Both the position numbers and the translations under genes were made by a program. Shown in pieces: positions 24,975 to 36,749 of a stretch of 64,000 nucleotides of DNA. The DNA comes from Escarpia spicata (lineage: Eukaryota > Annelida > Polychaeta > Sabellida > Siboglinidae). Location: contig OZ023206.1 of the NCBI GenBank assembly GCA_963995525.1, positions 4,780,795-4,844,794 of the forward strand, read 5' to 3'. Under the pieces are notes generated by a model that was not told where the DNA came from, searched no databases, and was given only the letters and a program-made list of their open reading frames with translations. Each line of letters opens with the position of its first letter. Position 1 is the first letter of the stretch.

Positions 24975-26266
24975 AATTCCGTTTCAATTCCGTTTCTGAA
25001 AAAGGCAAATTCCATTTCAAACGACGTATTTTCTGTTTCAGAAGAAAGCAAATTCCGTTTCAAACGACGTATTTTCTGTTTCAGAAGAAAGCAAATTCTG
25101 TTTCAAACGATGTATTTTCCGTTTCAGGAAAAACTAATTCCATTTCAAATGATACATTTTCCATTTTAAAATGGCATACTGGCTAATGAAGCCCATTTTT
25201 GTTCAGAAAAGAAATATTTTATTTCAAAGGTAACTTTGAAAAATAATACATTCTGTGAAACATCTAAAATATCACAGTGCATCTAAATAATACTGTTTTA
25301 TTGTGTGGTTAACTTTTCTAACAACATTTATTTGTGCAATATTGGTAACACAGTACAACAACCTAGTTGCCTAGTTGTTTCCAGCACTCGGCAATGTTCT
25401 ATTAACTGACTAGTCTGTATATATTGTGGTTACAATGTTATGATCTTATGAGGTCTCATTCAACTAGCCAGCCTTTTTCAGAACATTATCGCCAAGCCGA
25501 CCTTTCTATGCTGGCACTGAGGGTGGTCACTGCCAGGGTGCTTGTCGTCCTCAGTGGTTCTTTTACGTCCCAAATTGAGATATCGTAATCAATTTATATA
25601 ATAAAACAATTTCTCTCACACAATAACTTATAAATATGTGGTTGTTTCTAATGCAACAATGCTTACTATATAAGTTAATAAATTTAAATTATACAAACAA
25701 TCATATTAACAATTATGAATGCTCAAATCACAGATGCTGTTTTACTAATAATTTTGTTCAACCATTTTAGCTAGTTCTATACATTATGCCATCCATTGGA
25801 ATTTGTTAGAGCTACGAAACGTGGACTATATCACTTTGAGCCAGCGTAATCTAGGCTGTTGTTATTCCTTCGAGTTTTGTGTTCGAAACGGGAATATGTA
25901 CACTTATGCGATGTGACAACTACATTTAATTAGCAACATGTCTTCAATGCGCTTAGCACATAGCTAGACTACGATCGTGAAATGGTTTATGTTAGCGCCT
26001 TCCGCCCACGTCCCTGTTTACGTCAGTTGACAGGAGGTAGCACGGGCGGCATGACACTTCGTAGAAATTTGCCTTGAGTGTTTACAAAATTCTAGAAAGA
26101 TCTTAGAGTTTCCGATTGAAAAAAATGCAATTTTTTTTAAAATGTCGATTCAACGGAATTCCATCCATTTTCCACGATCGCGGAATTTCTGTTCCAAAAG
26201 GTCAATTCCGTTTCTAAAACACAATTTCTGTCCGTTTTCCATGATCGCGGAAAATCAGTGTCCCTA
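24975..26266. mobile_element. Possible degenerate DNA transposon remnant
   Basis: The left side holds three tandem ~57-bp blocks of 'gcaaattccgtttcaaacga' + 'cgtattttctgtttcagaa'. The right side holds inverted-looking 'ggaattcc', 'tcaattccgtttc' and 'ccatgatcgcggaaa' blocks ending 'cagtgtccctac'. Related motifs at the two sides suggest a DNA element about 1.3 kb long, but no target duplication is clear. Confidence 0.35.
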
Positions 26267-26725
26267 CACATAGCATGAGGAAATCAATTGATAAGGTGGT
26301 TCCATCTAGTGAGTAAAACATATTTTTGCAGATTGATGCTAATACTAGCAATTTTTAGTGATAAAAATCGCAAGCCAACACCACACATGAGTGGTAGATG
26401 GTTTGAGCTGATGCTAACTGCATACCTTTTTGGACTTTGCAAACTTCTGAGACCATCCCTGAGTTAAATGAGAAGTTCCACAGGAACAGTTTGAACTGCT
26501 GTTAAAGGGTCTTGACACAGTTGTGGCGAGTCATTTTTAACATTCAAATAAGAATTATTTTTAATAAATAATAAGTAGGATAATAACTAATAAATCAATA
26601 ACAATACTAATAAATTATTACCATAAATCTCCTATTTGTTGTCGCGGCTACAATTACAATATTGTGTATTCAAATTCGTCAAGATGTCAGAGATAGGATG
26701 CAGCTTTTTCCCTACAACAAAATGA

Positions 26726-26962
26726 CACCGAGGAATGTCGTGACATAGGGGCTAGAGCATTGAACTCTCAGTTGAGAGAACTCAGGTTTGAATTATGTGC
26801 TGCCATGTTGAACCTTGGGCAAATTCGTTCATATACTTGTGTATGAATAGTCTTCGCACACTAATTACAGTGTGACTGGATACTTCCCAGAGAAGTAGAG
26901 ATGGTCTGCCAGGGGGTATAGTATAAAGCACTCTGAGCAGTCCAAAGGACTGGATACTCTGC

Positions 26963-26965
<3 letters not shown>
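26726..26965 (+). mobile_element. tRNA-derived SINE, degenerate copy
   Basis: Head 'gaatgtcgtgacatagggg' and B-box-like 'aggtttgaatta', then 'gtatgaatagtcttcgcaca', 'agagaagtagagatgg', 'tctgccagggggtatag' and 'gagcagtccaaaggactgg', colinear with 20535-20855. Ends in (TA)n. Confidence 0.75.
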
Positions 26966-26991
<26 letters not shown>

Positions 26992-26998
<7 letters not shown>

Positions 26999-27058
26999 CA
27001 CACCAGTAATTAAAGCTACACCTCAACTTTTCACATTAAAAAAGTAACTAGGTAAGTT

Positions 27059-27109
<51 letters not shown>

Positions 27110-27200
27110 GTATACATATGTATGTAAGAACTTACCTAAAGTTACTTTTTAATTTGAAAAGTTGAGGTGTGGCTTTAATTACTGGTGTGGCTTTAAGTAA
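26992..27200. repeat. Foldback (inverted repeat) element around (AT)n
   Basis: The left arm (about 26994-27062: AAGCCACACCAGTAATTAAA..., ...CTAGGTAAGTTCTTA) is the reverse complement of the right arm (about 27126-27197: TAAGAACTTACCTAAAGTTA... GGTGTGGCTTTAA), with a (TA)n/ACATATGTATAC loop. The arms are about 65-70 bp with few mismatches. It ends about 40 bp before the acceptor at 27237, so it could form a hairpin in the pre-mRNA close to the branch point. Confidence 0.9.
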
Positions 27201-27237
27201 TGATTACGGCAGTTGTGAGATGTACGTTGTGTTGCAG

Positions 27238-27428
27238 AGCGGAGTCCACTGGAGGAGACAGAGAAGTCACTTCAGACTCTCATCAAGCTGTCGATGAACC
27301 CCGAGTGTATAGGGTCTCTGCTTGAGGGCCTCACTAACTGCATCCAGGCCATCATGGTGGTGTCATCGCAGTCAGAGAACACTGTCCTCGAACAGCTCGT
27401 CTCAAAGCTGCTCGGACAGATTATACAG
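27238..27428 (+). CDS. Coding exon, first ARM-like helices
   Basis: The acceptor is GTGTTGCAG and the donor CAG|GTGATT. Two bases complete a split codon and 63 codons follow, ending in phase 0. The protein reads RSPLEETEKSLQTLIKLS and continues as amphipathic helices (SLLEGLTNCIQAIMV, then ENTVLEQLVSKLLGQIIQ). The leucine/isoleucine spacing is typical of armadillo or HEAT helices. A 200-bp foldback repeat ends only about 40 bp upstream of this acceptor. A minisatellite starts about 35 bp into the following intron. Confidence 0.8.
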
Positions 27429-27462
27429 GTGATTATCTACTTCCTCGACTTCATACTTGCAC

Positions 27463-27872
27463 CCCCTTGAGACTCACAAAAAACCTCCAGTTGCACCCTC
27501 TTGAGACTCACCAAAAACCTCCAGTTGCACCCACCTTGAGGCTCACCAAAAACCCAGTTGCACCCCCTTGAGACTCACCAAAAACCTCCACTTGCACCCA
27601 CCTTGAGACTCATCAAAACCTCCAGTTGCATCCCCTTGAGACTTACCAAAAACCTCCAGTTGTACCCACCTTGAGACTCTCCAAAAACCTCCAGTTGCAT
27701 CCCCTTGAGACTCACCAAAAACCTCCAGTTGCATGCCCCTTGAGACTCACCTAAAACCTTCAGTTGCATCCCCTTGAGACTCACCTAAAACCTCAAGTTG
27801 CACGCCCCTTGAGACTCACCTAAGACCTCCAGTTGCACCCACCTTGATACTCACCAAAAAAACTACCTCCAG
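27463..27872 (+). repeat. ~35-bp minisatellite in intron
   Basis: About eleven copies of 'cttgagactcaccaaaaacc' + 'tccagttgcaccc', beginning about 35 bp after the donor at 27429. Open frames on the minus strand are artefacts. Confidence 0.9.
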
Positions 27873-28264
27873 GCTCTCCAAACACCTTGATCTGCACCCT
27901 AATTTGGGCTCACCAAAAACACATTCAGGCTCTAAATGATGGGGCTAATCCTATCTCCAGTCCCCCATTTAAGACATCGAATGCAGTTGTCATGTCTAAT
28001 ACAAGCAAAATGAGGGTATACCTAATATGTATATCAAAGGCTTGGCACCACTTAGAGAGGGAAAATCATTTATATTATATTACATCCTGTTATCTATTTT
28101 CATGTCAGCCAGGCCAAAAAAACAAAACAAATTCAATGAATTAGAAATTCCACATTTTCGAATATACATATTTTTGGGGTGCTTTTCGGAATGCCGAGAT
28201 ATGACGTCACGTCTGACCTCACATATAATATTACTTCGTGAAAACATAAACAAAAAAAGTGTAA

Positions 28265-28358
28265 AGAAAGTCAATGGTTTGGTGTCGGAATTGAACTGGC
28301 GTCGCCCGATTGCAAAATAAATGCCAAGGAACCAACGCCTTTACCAACTGAGCTAGCA
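28265..28358 (-). pseudogene. tRNA-like sequence (tRNA relic or SINE head)
   Basis: On the minus strand it reads 'gtcggatctgctagctcagt' + 'tggtaaaggcgttgg', then a middle part and a B-box-like 'AGTTCAATTCC' running into 'gacacc'. The A-box region (TAGCTCAGTTGG) is excellent, but the T stem does not pair well and the spacing between boxes is stretched. I call it a relic, not a working tRNA. Confidence 0.5.
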
Positions 28359-28449
28359 GATCCGACAGAAATTCGCTCACTGATTTAAGTTTTATGATAA
28401 ATTGTACAACTCCTCCGTCATGCATCGATATTCTAGTGATATTTTTAGA

Positions 28450-29890
28450 TTATACACGTTACTTTCTGTAGCTGGATACGATATATGTTTGCTATGTATG
28501 TATATTGGTGTACATTATCTCCCTTTGGTTGCATTCGGTACCTAATCGACTTGTAGGCTCATTCGCATTAATTGTTTTAAATAAAATTGGATTCATGTGG
28601 AACCGTAAGATAACTGCTTGTTCCTCTATGATGACTAGTGTTTGTATTACATCGGAATATTGCACAATATCTCATTCTGACGCTTGTTTCGACCCAAAAA
28701 CTATCCTTGTAAACATGCTCTGAATGCATGCAAAGGGTCGGCCTGCTGCGAGTGTGGGTCATATGTGACGCTACGATACCACGTGATTGCCTAGCTCATA
28801 ATTTTTTTTTTTTCCGCAGGAATCGCTACACAGATGTGTTTAAAATCGAATTTATGCTACAAATGTATTTTTCTGTATTTGTTTAATGTTCTCAAATGTT
28901 ACATACAATGTTAAACTTTGTGTACACATGGAAAATGGATTTTTGCTAATGCCTTGTTTTTATTTCCTGTAATAACCTTATATAATTATAATTTTATTTT
29001 ATAGTTTTATAAATATATATACATGTATATATATATATATATATATGTATATTATGAATTATTAATAAAATTCATGAATCAATATTTATAGCATTGATAC
29101 TGAAATATAGGTAAGAGATATATGCCAGTTATATTATACCCGAGTTACTACTTATAACAAAAATGTAGTAATAAAACATACAGAAAAGTAACAAAACGTG
29201 ATATAATATAGAACAATATAAATAGAATAACATGTATACACCAGACCAGTAAGTAAAATTCAATAAGGAAGTTAAAAAAACATTAACATTAAAAATCAGA
29301 ATTCAAATAGTATATCAAAATTAAACATCCGCGATGTGCGTGGCAAAAAACCTGTGTTGAGTAACTGATTTATCATGCCTAGGCACAGTCGTAATCTAAT
29401 TCTGGGTCCAAGGCCTTGTTATTGCGGCGGGTTGTGAGTGGTGTTGAGATTGCAAGCAAGGCTGTGAAGCCGAGGTGTGCTGTGTAATCATGCTGTCCTA
29501 GTGTGTTGTACACAACATTCCATGCACTTATTACCTGTTGCATCTCGCCTCTTCAGAGTCTATGTGTCTGATTTATTCTGACACCTGATTGTCACCAGTT
29601 AATTGAATTGGTAATTGCAATAAATACTGAATAATTCAAAACAGGATGTTACCAGGAACCAGCTGCTCAAACCACATGAAAGCTGCCAGCTAGAGGGTAA
29701 TTAAGGTGGCTGGTTACAGGAGGACTCTGCTATGTCAGCCAGTGGCTTACTGGGGGTGAAATGTGGCTGGGGCATGTAATGTATACTCACCATGACAATT
29801 AATGATGGGGCGAATCCTCTTGCTGCCCTTTCAAAGCTTCAGCAGTTTGGTTCACTCCACATTGCCTTAGTTTGATTTGCTGTATACATT
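28450..29890. other. AT-rich intronic DNA, no gene recognised
   Basis: Contains a poly-T tract near 28802 and a short (TA)n near 29015-29048. No coding signal. Confidence 0.45.
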
Positions 29891-29892
29891 AA

Positions 29893-30004
29893 TCAGGACA
29901 GGATGGTTATAGACAGTGGTGCATACATTATGTTAATGAACAGGATTGCTACATGGTTGAATACTTTCCAGAGAAGTCAAGGCGTTTTTTTTTACTGATC
30001 ATTG
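29893..30004 (+). mobile_element. SINE body leading into tail array
   Basis: 'ggttatagacagtggtgcat', 'ttgaatactttccagagaag' and 'gattgaacagg'-like text correspond to the middle of the SINE at 20535-20855. The tail is then amplified from 30005. Confidence 0.6.
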
Positions 30005-31335
30005 AACAGGTTTGCCAGGGGGTGAAGTGTAAAGTTCTTTGAGTAGTCCTAAATACTCAATACAGGTTTGCCAGGGGGTGAAGTGTAAAGTTCTTTGAGT
30101 AGTCCTTAATACTCAATACAGGTTTGCCAGGAGGTGAAGTATAAAGTACTTTGAGTAGTCCTAAATACTCAATGCAGGTTTGCCAGGAGATGAAGTGTAA
30201 AGTACTTTGAGTAGTCCTAAATACTCAATGCAGGTTTTCAAGGGGGTGAAGTGTAAAGTACTTTGACTAGTCCTAAATACTCAAAGAAGGTTTGCCAGGG
30301 GTGAAGTGTAAAGTACTTTGAGTAGTCCTAAATACTCGATACACATTTGACAGGGGGTGAAGTGTAAAGTACTTTGGGTAGTCCTAAATACTCAATGCAG
30401 GTTTTCCAGGGGGTGAAATGTAAAGTACTTTGAGTAGTCCTAAATACTCCATACAGGTTTGCCAGGGGGTGAAGTGTAAAGTACTTTGAGTAGTCCTAAA
30501 TACAGGTTTTCCAGGGAGTGAAGTCTAAAGTACTTTGAGTAGTCCTAAATACTGAATACAGGTTTGCCAGGGGGTGAAGTGTCAAGTACTTTGGGTAGTC
30601 ATAAATACTCATTACAGGTTTGCCAGGGGGTGAAGTGTAAAGTACTTTGAGTAGTCCTAAATACTCAATGCAGGTTTTCAAGGGGGTGAAGTGTAAAGTA
30701 CTTTGAGTAGTCCTAAATACTCAATACAGGTTTGCCAGGGGTGAAGTGTAAAGTACTTTGAGTAGTCCTAAATACTCGATACACATTTGACAGGGGGTGA
30801 AGTGTAAAGTACTTTGGGTAGTCCTAAATACTCAATGCAGGTTTTCCAGGGGGTGAAATGTAAAGTACTTTGAGTAGTCCTAAATACTCAATACAGGTTT
30901 GCCAGGGGGTGAAGTGTAAAGTACTTTGAGTAGTCCTAAATACAGGTTTTCCAGGGAGTGAAGTCTAAAGTACTTTGAGTAGTCCTAAATACTGAATACA
31001 GGTTTGCCAGGGGGTGAAGTGTAAAGTACTTTGAGTAGTCATAAATACTCAATACAGGTTTGCTAGGGAGTGAAGTGTAAACTACTTTGAGTAGTCCTAA
31101 ATACTCAATACAGGTTTACCAGGGGGTGAAGTGTAAAGTACTTTGAGTAGTCCTAAATACTCAATGCAGGTTTACCAGGGGGTGAAGTGTAAAGTACTTT
31201 GAGTAGTCCTAAATACTCAATACAGGTTTGCCAGGGGTGAAGTGTAAACTGCTTTGAGTAGTCTTAAATACTCAATACAGGTTTGCCAGGGGGTGAAGTG
31301 TAAAGTACTTTGAGTAGTCCTAAATACTGCGCTAT
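30005..31335 (+). repeat. 56-bp tandem array of SINE tail, with 440-bp higher-order repeat
   Basis: About 24 copies of 'caggtttgccagggggtgaa' + 'gtgtaaagtactttgagtag' + 'tcctaaatactcaata', equivalent to the SINE 3' tail. A run of distinctive variants (ttttcaaggg, ccaggggtg, cacatttgac, gtgaaatg, gggagtgaagtct) starting at 30231 is repeated in the same order from 30671, showing duplication of an eight-unit block of 440 bp. Confidence 0.9.
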
Positions 31336-31424
31336 GTTTAATTGTTCTTTTTCTTTTGATGTTAATTTTATAAATTACATTATTGACAGTGCGGTATAAC
31401 AATATGTAACAATTGTAAGGCCAT

Positions 31425-31925
31425 AGATATGTTAGAAAGAGTGCAGAGGAGAGCAACTAAAATTATACCAAAACTGAGGGATCTTAGTTACGAAATACGC
31501 CTTAAAAATGTGGTTTAACAACACTAGAGACCAGAAGATTGAGAGGAGATCAGATAGAAGTGTTTAAAATATTGAATGGTTATGAAAATATTGATAGAAA
31601 TATTTTTTTCTCAGTTAAGAAAGATAGAAGGACCAGAGGACATGAAGTTACATTAGCAAAGGAGCAGTGTAGATTAGATATAAGAAAGTTCTCATTCTCA
31701 CAAAGGACTGTAAATGATTGGAACAGATTATCTCCTGATTGTGTTGGGGCTAGTATCGTGAATATGTTTAAAAGTAAAATCGACACATACCTTAAAAGGG
31801 CGGGATACACGTAGATAAAAAGTATTGGACTCTCGATAAACCAATAGGCTTCCTTGTCCACCTGCCATCTAGAGTTAATTTTATGGATGGCAATCTTGTG
31901 AAATCTTATTAAATAACTAAGCTAA
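31425..31925 (+). pseudogene. CR1/jockey-like LINE 3' end, RT C-terminal relic
   Basis: It translates as LERVQRRATKIIPKLRDLSY, then after one frameshift (near 31510-31520) LETRRLRGDQIEVFKILNGY in pieces, KFSFSQRTVNDWNRLSPDCV and KIDTYLKRAGYT before a stop at 31812-31814. This is the characteristic C-terminus of many animal non-LTR RT proteins. A 3' UTR with 'ctgccatctagagtt...gatggcaat' follows. Only the last ~500 bp are present (5'-truncated). Shorter relatives lie at 44394-44476 and 60598-60800. Confidence 0.85.
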
Positions 31926-33690
31926 AAAGAAATAAAATAACTGAAATAACTTGGTTTTGTCTATTGTTTTCTGTCCTTTTCCTATTTAGCAAAGATGCAA
32001 AGAAATACTTAAACAAATAAAATAAATAAAGGCGACTTGTTTGTACCCAGGTAACCTGAAATTGAACCCACAAGATTCAATTTGCATTAACATTTAATCA
32101 GAGAGTTAGCCCTCTCCAAACACTGGCACATCAATACAAATATCTTAGGAAATATCTGTTTCTTGAAACTTACAAGTAATTTAAATTCGCATATATAAAT
32201 ACTTATTGTTTAATGAACATCATAATATAGTGTTAAAGTTTAGATTTTAAAGCATAAGTTAATCTTACATTTAAAAATAGTATTGAGACTTGGAGAAGAT
32301 GGATTTACTATTAATGGCGAAATCTGCTTATCAGCTCATAATCTTGGAGAAATGAGCCCCTGGAGAATTTGTCTGCTTAATGCTCATGTTGATTTCACTT
32401 ATCCCATTAATCAATGGGAATAATTAATCACCAGGACACATTGGGCCTGGTTGGTTTTGGAAGTGAGCACAGCAGGCTGTCTTTTACACTGTACTGCATC
32501 ACAGTACACAGCCTATGTCTTGACCCAGTGTTAGGGTACACCAAAGGGGTATCACAATTTAAAAGTAAACTTTACCTTTACCTTTTATTCAAACAATTTA
32601 GGTAATTTAATAATATAATAATACAGAGTTAGGTTTTATTTTATTTAATCAGTTGACATGTAAATAATATTAATAGTTTTAGGGCGGCTTGTAAATATGC
32701 TTTTTAATAATCTTTTTATGTGTATATTTGTATTGATGGAATCATAGATGGACACAGTTTGTTTTTTATTCCATGCTTTTTATGTGAAGCACTTTGAACT
32801 AACAAAGAAATACACTATACTTAACAATTGTATAAATTGTAACTGATTTTACATTGTAATGTTTTCTGGGCTATGTGAAATATTTACATTCACTTTCTTT
32901 AGACTTGCAAAACAGCACATGAAACATTAATTAATTGACCTTGACTGAGAAATTAATGAATAGACAATTATATGTAAACAAATTCAGAAAAAAACATCTA
33001 AACCAGATACACTTACATCTCAACCCACCTCAGTAACTGGTTTTGAAATGTTGATGTGTTCCATTCAATATCTGTTCATTTAACGTTACCAGCTTTTCCA
33101 ATGCAAAACTGCTTGAAAACAATTCACAATTCACACCCAGTCCTAATAAACATACGTTAGCCGTGCCCACAAATCTTTGAAACACTGCATAACTGCGATT
33201 TCACCAGCATTAGGACTGCCTTCTGTGTTAATGTGTAGAGTTCAATTTGCAAGCTGCACACAGCTAGTTGCTAGATTTTGTACTAGAGACATAACTATAG
33301 TCAGATAATCTGTGACAGGAGTTAAACTTGAAGTACACAATACTTACTGACTCACTGGTATGTGGTGTAAATTCAAGCCATTCCTTACAGCAGTTAATTG
33401 TAGCAGGACTTTGCCGTATTAACAGCAGGATGAACCTGGCAAAGTGGCAGAAATTAAAATCTCCAGATTGTAGCTGTTTAATTGCAAAACTGAACCCAGG
33501 CTAAAAGTATATTTAAAGGAAAGTTAAATTGAGCTTCCAAAACTACTTAAAAGTAATTGAATTTGAGTGAATTCCTTGTGCAGAGAGTTCACATGTCTGG
33601 AAGAGCAAATTGTGTAAGTTGATGAGGGCCTGCTGTCTAGTCCACAGTGTGGCATCACTATATCCACACTAATGCATTTAAAACATGTAC
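31926..33690. other. AT-rich intronic DNA, no gene recognised
   Basis: No supported feature. Confidence 0.45.
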
Positions 33691-33691
33691 C

Positions 33692-33763
33692 ATCTAACAT
33701 GTCAAATATGACATGTCATATATGACATGTCATATATGACATGTCATATATGACATGTTAGAT
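33692..33763. repeat. 72-bp tandem palindrome
   Basis: Outer arms ATCTAACATGTCA and TGACATGTTAGAT enclose tandem 14-bp units (gacatgtcatatat), each of which is itself palindromic in register. The whole block is nearly a perfect inverted repeat and also a direct repeat. Confidence 0.9.
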
Positions 33764-33784
33764 CTTATCAATGCATTCCCACCC

Positions 33785-33935
33785 TAACCTTCGGTGGTCC
33801 TTTAATTGCGCTAATAATGATTCTTGCTTGTTCCTAAACACGATTCTGCCTAATGATTCTTGTATGTTGCGCCTCTGAGCTCAGATTCCTGGGAATATAG
33901 GTGCTATATAGAAGGTTATTATTATTAATGCCGTT
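33785..33935 (+). mobile_element. Possible second SINE-type tail
   Basis: The segment ends with 'ggtgctatatagaaggttat' + 'tattattaat', a 3' end style common in invertebrate SINEs/LINEs. The head is not recognised. Confidence 0.25.
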
Positions 33936-34240
33936 GGTTTGCTGCACCACCGGTGGGTGTGAGCTGGTGTGTGGATTGTAACTGCTGCACAGCCACTGTT
34001 GTGAGTAACCTGCACCTCTTGTAAATAACTCTAAATAACTACTTTTGTGTTCACATTTATACATCACCAGATCAGAAGCCGATTATCCAAGGTAGTGAAT
34101 GTACTTAGAAAGAGGCGAGTGGACCTCGGCACCTGGAAGAAGATACACTTGCAATGCACCAAAGTTGGTGTATTAACAGAGATTGTACTTCATGCAACTC
34201 CTTTATCTGTAGTGAGTGACTTATGTGTGTTGTGTTGTAG

Positions 34241-35044
34241 ACCTGTCAGGAGGAGCTGCGCCAAACCCAGCTTGGCATCGACAAACTGGGCATTGTGATG
34301 CAGCTGACGCACCTCCTGCGTCTCGCACTCGATATGCTCTCAACGCACACACACATGCACTTCACCGCCCTCACCACCGTCAACCGCATCATCGATGTCT
34401 GTATCGTCCACCAGGTGTACCACATGTGGGTGTTCGAGCGCGACACCGCAAGCGTGAAGGCAGCGGTGTCGCGCACCGAATCATGCGAGCAGAAGACTGT
34501 GATGAACTCACACTTCGCACGGATCTCCCATGGGAGTATGAAGGTGTCGGGGTGTAAGGACAGTCCACGCACAAAGTCAGCATCGTGGAAGGCAAGATCG
34601 GCACCGCGCAAGGACAGCCTTCCCAGCATTCCAAGCATCAAGGTGTCATCTCAGAACCATCAGGACGGTGTCAACGCGAAGTTACAGGAAACAAGTTTCA
34701 TCGAGTGTGACACACCGGCTGACGCCCCTGCAAAGACGGTTCCCACGGCGATCAGTTGCGACACGCTGGAGGGTACACCCCTTGAGGTGTTGAGTAACTG
34801 CGACCCAGGACTGATTCTAGGGATTCTACACAGTGCTATAGCAACGCAGAAGAAGCTGATGGGGACACGACACAAGTGTACGCCGAGCGTGCGACTGCGC
34901 CACTGCTGGCACCACTGTCTGCAGATACTGAGTGCGCGCGTCTTCACCGTCATGTGTCGCAGCAGTGTCGTACAACAGAAGGTCATGTCAGAGGACGGAC
35001 ACATACCTATATTGGTGGAGGCCCTCGACCCTAACCATGACCCG
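34241..35044 (+). CDS. Large coding exon, armadillo-like helical region
   Basis: This exon of 268 codons, phase 0 at both ends, follows TGTGTTGTAG and ends at CCCG|GTGAGT. It begins TCQEELRQTQLGIDKLGIVM and forms helices through about residue 68. A basic Ser/Pro-rich linker follows (about residues 69-180), then helices again, with LRHCWHHCLQILSARVF and a segment ending PILVEALDPNHDP that resembles the last helix of an armadillo repeat. The previous exon's LLGQIIQ joins it directly, continuing the helical register. ARM repeats are protein-binding scaffolds. Overlapping minus-strand open frames (131 and 143 codons) are shadows of this exon. The linker is a likely site of phosphorylation, which is inference from composition. 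Confidence 0.85.
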
Positions 35045-35333
35045 GTGAGTGTCTTCTTTCCTTCCTCATGTATCTCCTTCACCTTGATCACTTGCAGGGT
35101 GGTCCTTTCTGCGGTGGTCCATTCGTTAAATTGAGATCTCTGTTCACATTGATGCAGGTGTCGATATGAAACAGGCGAAGCTGTTGTGTGTTTTGTGGGA
35201 ATATATTTTGCTTGAAAACTTCATGATCAATCATAAAAATATAAGTTAAAGGTGTGCTCTTCCCCATGGTTTCTTTATACATGGGTGAGGTCTAACTCCT
35301 GCACTGTTGCACTGCTATTTCTGTTGTTCACCT

Positions 35334-36008
35334 CTACTGCTCCCTATCAGCAGCCCCCTCCAACTGCTCCCTATCAGCAGCCCCCTCCCTCCACTGCTCC
35401 CTATCAGCAGCTCCCTCCCTCCACTGCTCCCTATCAGCAGCCCCCTCCCACTGCTCCCTATCAGCAACCCCCTCCATCCACTGCTCCCTATCAGCAGCCC
35501 CCTCCCTCCACTGCTCTCTATCAGCAACCCCCTTCATCCACTACTCCCTATCAGCAGCCCCCTCCCTCCACTGCTCCCTATAAGCAGCCCCTTCCTCCAC
35601 TGCTCCCTATCAGCAGCCCCCTCCCTCCATTGCTCCCTATCAGCAGCCCCTCCCCCACTGCTCCCTACCAGCAGCCCCCTCCTTCCACTGCTCCCTATCA
35701 GCAGCCCCCTCCCTCCACTGCTCCCTATCAGCAGCCCTCTCCCTCCACTGCTCCCTAACAGCAGCCCCCTCCATCCACTGCTCCCTATCGGCAGCCCCCT
35801 CCCACTGCTCCCTATCACCAGCCCCCTCCCTACACTGCTCCCTATCAACAGCCCCCTCTCTCCACTGCTCCCTATCAGCAGCCCCCTCCTTCCACTGCTC
35901 CCTATCACCAGCCCCTTCCCTCCACTGCTCCCTATCACCAGTCCCCTCCCTCCCCTGCTCCCTATCAACAGCCCCTTCTCTCCACTGCTCCCTATCAGCA
36001 GCTGCCTC
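35334..36008 (+). repeat. ~30-bp C-rich minisatellite in intron
   Basis: About 22 copies of 'ccactgctccctatcagcag' + 'ccccctccct'. Two plus-strand frames (168 and 244 codons; PYQQPPPSTA or LLPISSPLPP repeats) and two minus-strand frames stay open because most units are near 30 bp. No splice site or start context supports translation, so they are artefacts. Confidence 0.92.
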
Positions 36009-36743
36009 CCTCTGCTTATTTACTATAGATCTGTCGAATAAAGATGTTCCAGTTCCAGTTCCTCTCCCTCCACCGTTCATCTTACTCCAACCTTCTCGTG
36101 TACATCTTCACACAGTCCTCACATCTTAGCAGTGGCATTCTCCTTTTGCCTGCTGCTTTGTTGTTTCATTGAATGACGTTGTAACGTTGCTGTCATGCAT
36201 AAACTGTCGTAGTAGGTCGCCGTGCCGTACTTGTCGCCGGCCCCGGCGACTGCGCGTCTTGCTTAAATTAATTTGGATTTTAGTTGTTTAGATCCTGTCA
36301 TGCATCCGTTATTTTTTTTAATGTTGCGTATGTAAATTGTAATTTATGTTTATTAAGTGAAATCATGTTTCAAAACATTGATTCTGTAGGTTCTGCAAAC
36401 AGGGAATGTTCATCAGACAGATGCTAATTATGTCCATTTTCCTCATTTACAAAAATTAAGTGTCCCTAAACTCATGATTTGTGGTAAAATAAACGTGATG
36501 AAGACAAGACAACACTTCTTGAGATGTTTATTAACATTCCGTTCACCAACCACCACCACAAGCTTACAGGATAGCTGAAAAAAATTCATCCAGTACTGAC
36601 AATATTTTGCCGATCTGCTGAACCAACGTTTGATGATTTCACGAAGTCGAAGACTGCCAAGTCCACATTGGTTAATATTGGTTAACCCAGCCTGGGAAAT
36701 ATTTACAATTAAATGAGTATTTAAAAAAATACATTTGAGATGA
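36009..36743. other. Intronic DNA, no gene recognised
   Basis: No supported feature. Confidence 0.45.
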
Positions 36744-36749
36744 GATTGT

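Noticed and set aside
28265..28358. Functional tRNA gene on the minus strand
   Set aside because: Good A-box region but poor T-stem pairing and stretched middle; treated as a relic.
34047..34240. Open frame with RSRLSKVVNVLRKRRVD just upstream of exon 34241
   Set aside because: Protein-like at first sight, but no usable donor leaves room for an intron before the clear TTGTAG acceptor at 34240.
35252..36041. Proline-rich frames of 168 and 244 codons (PYQQPPPSTA-type repeats)
   Set aside because: C-rich minisatellite inside an intron; no splice sites and the opposite strand is equally open.
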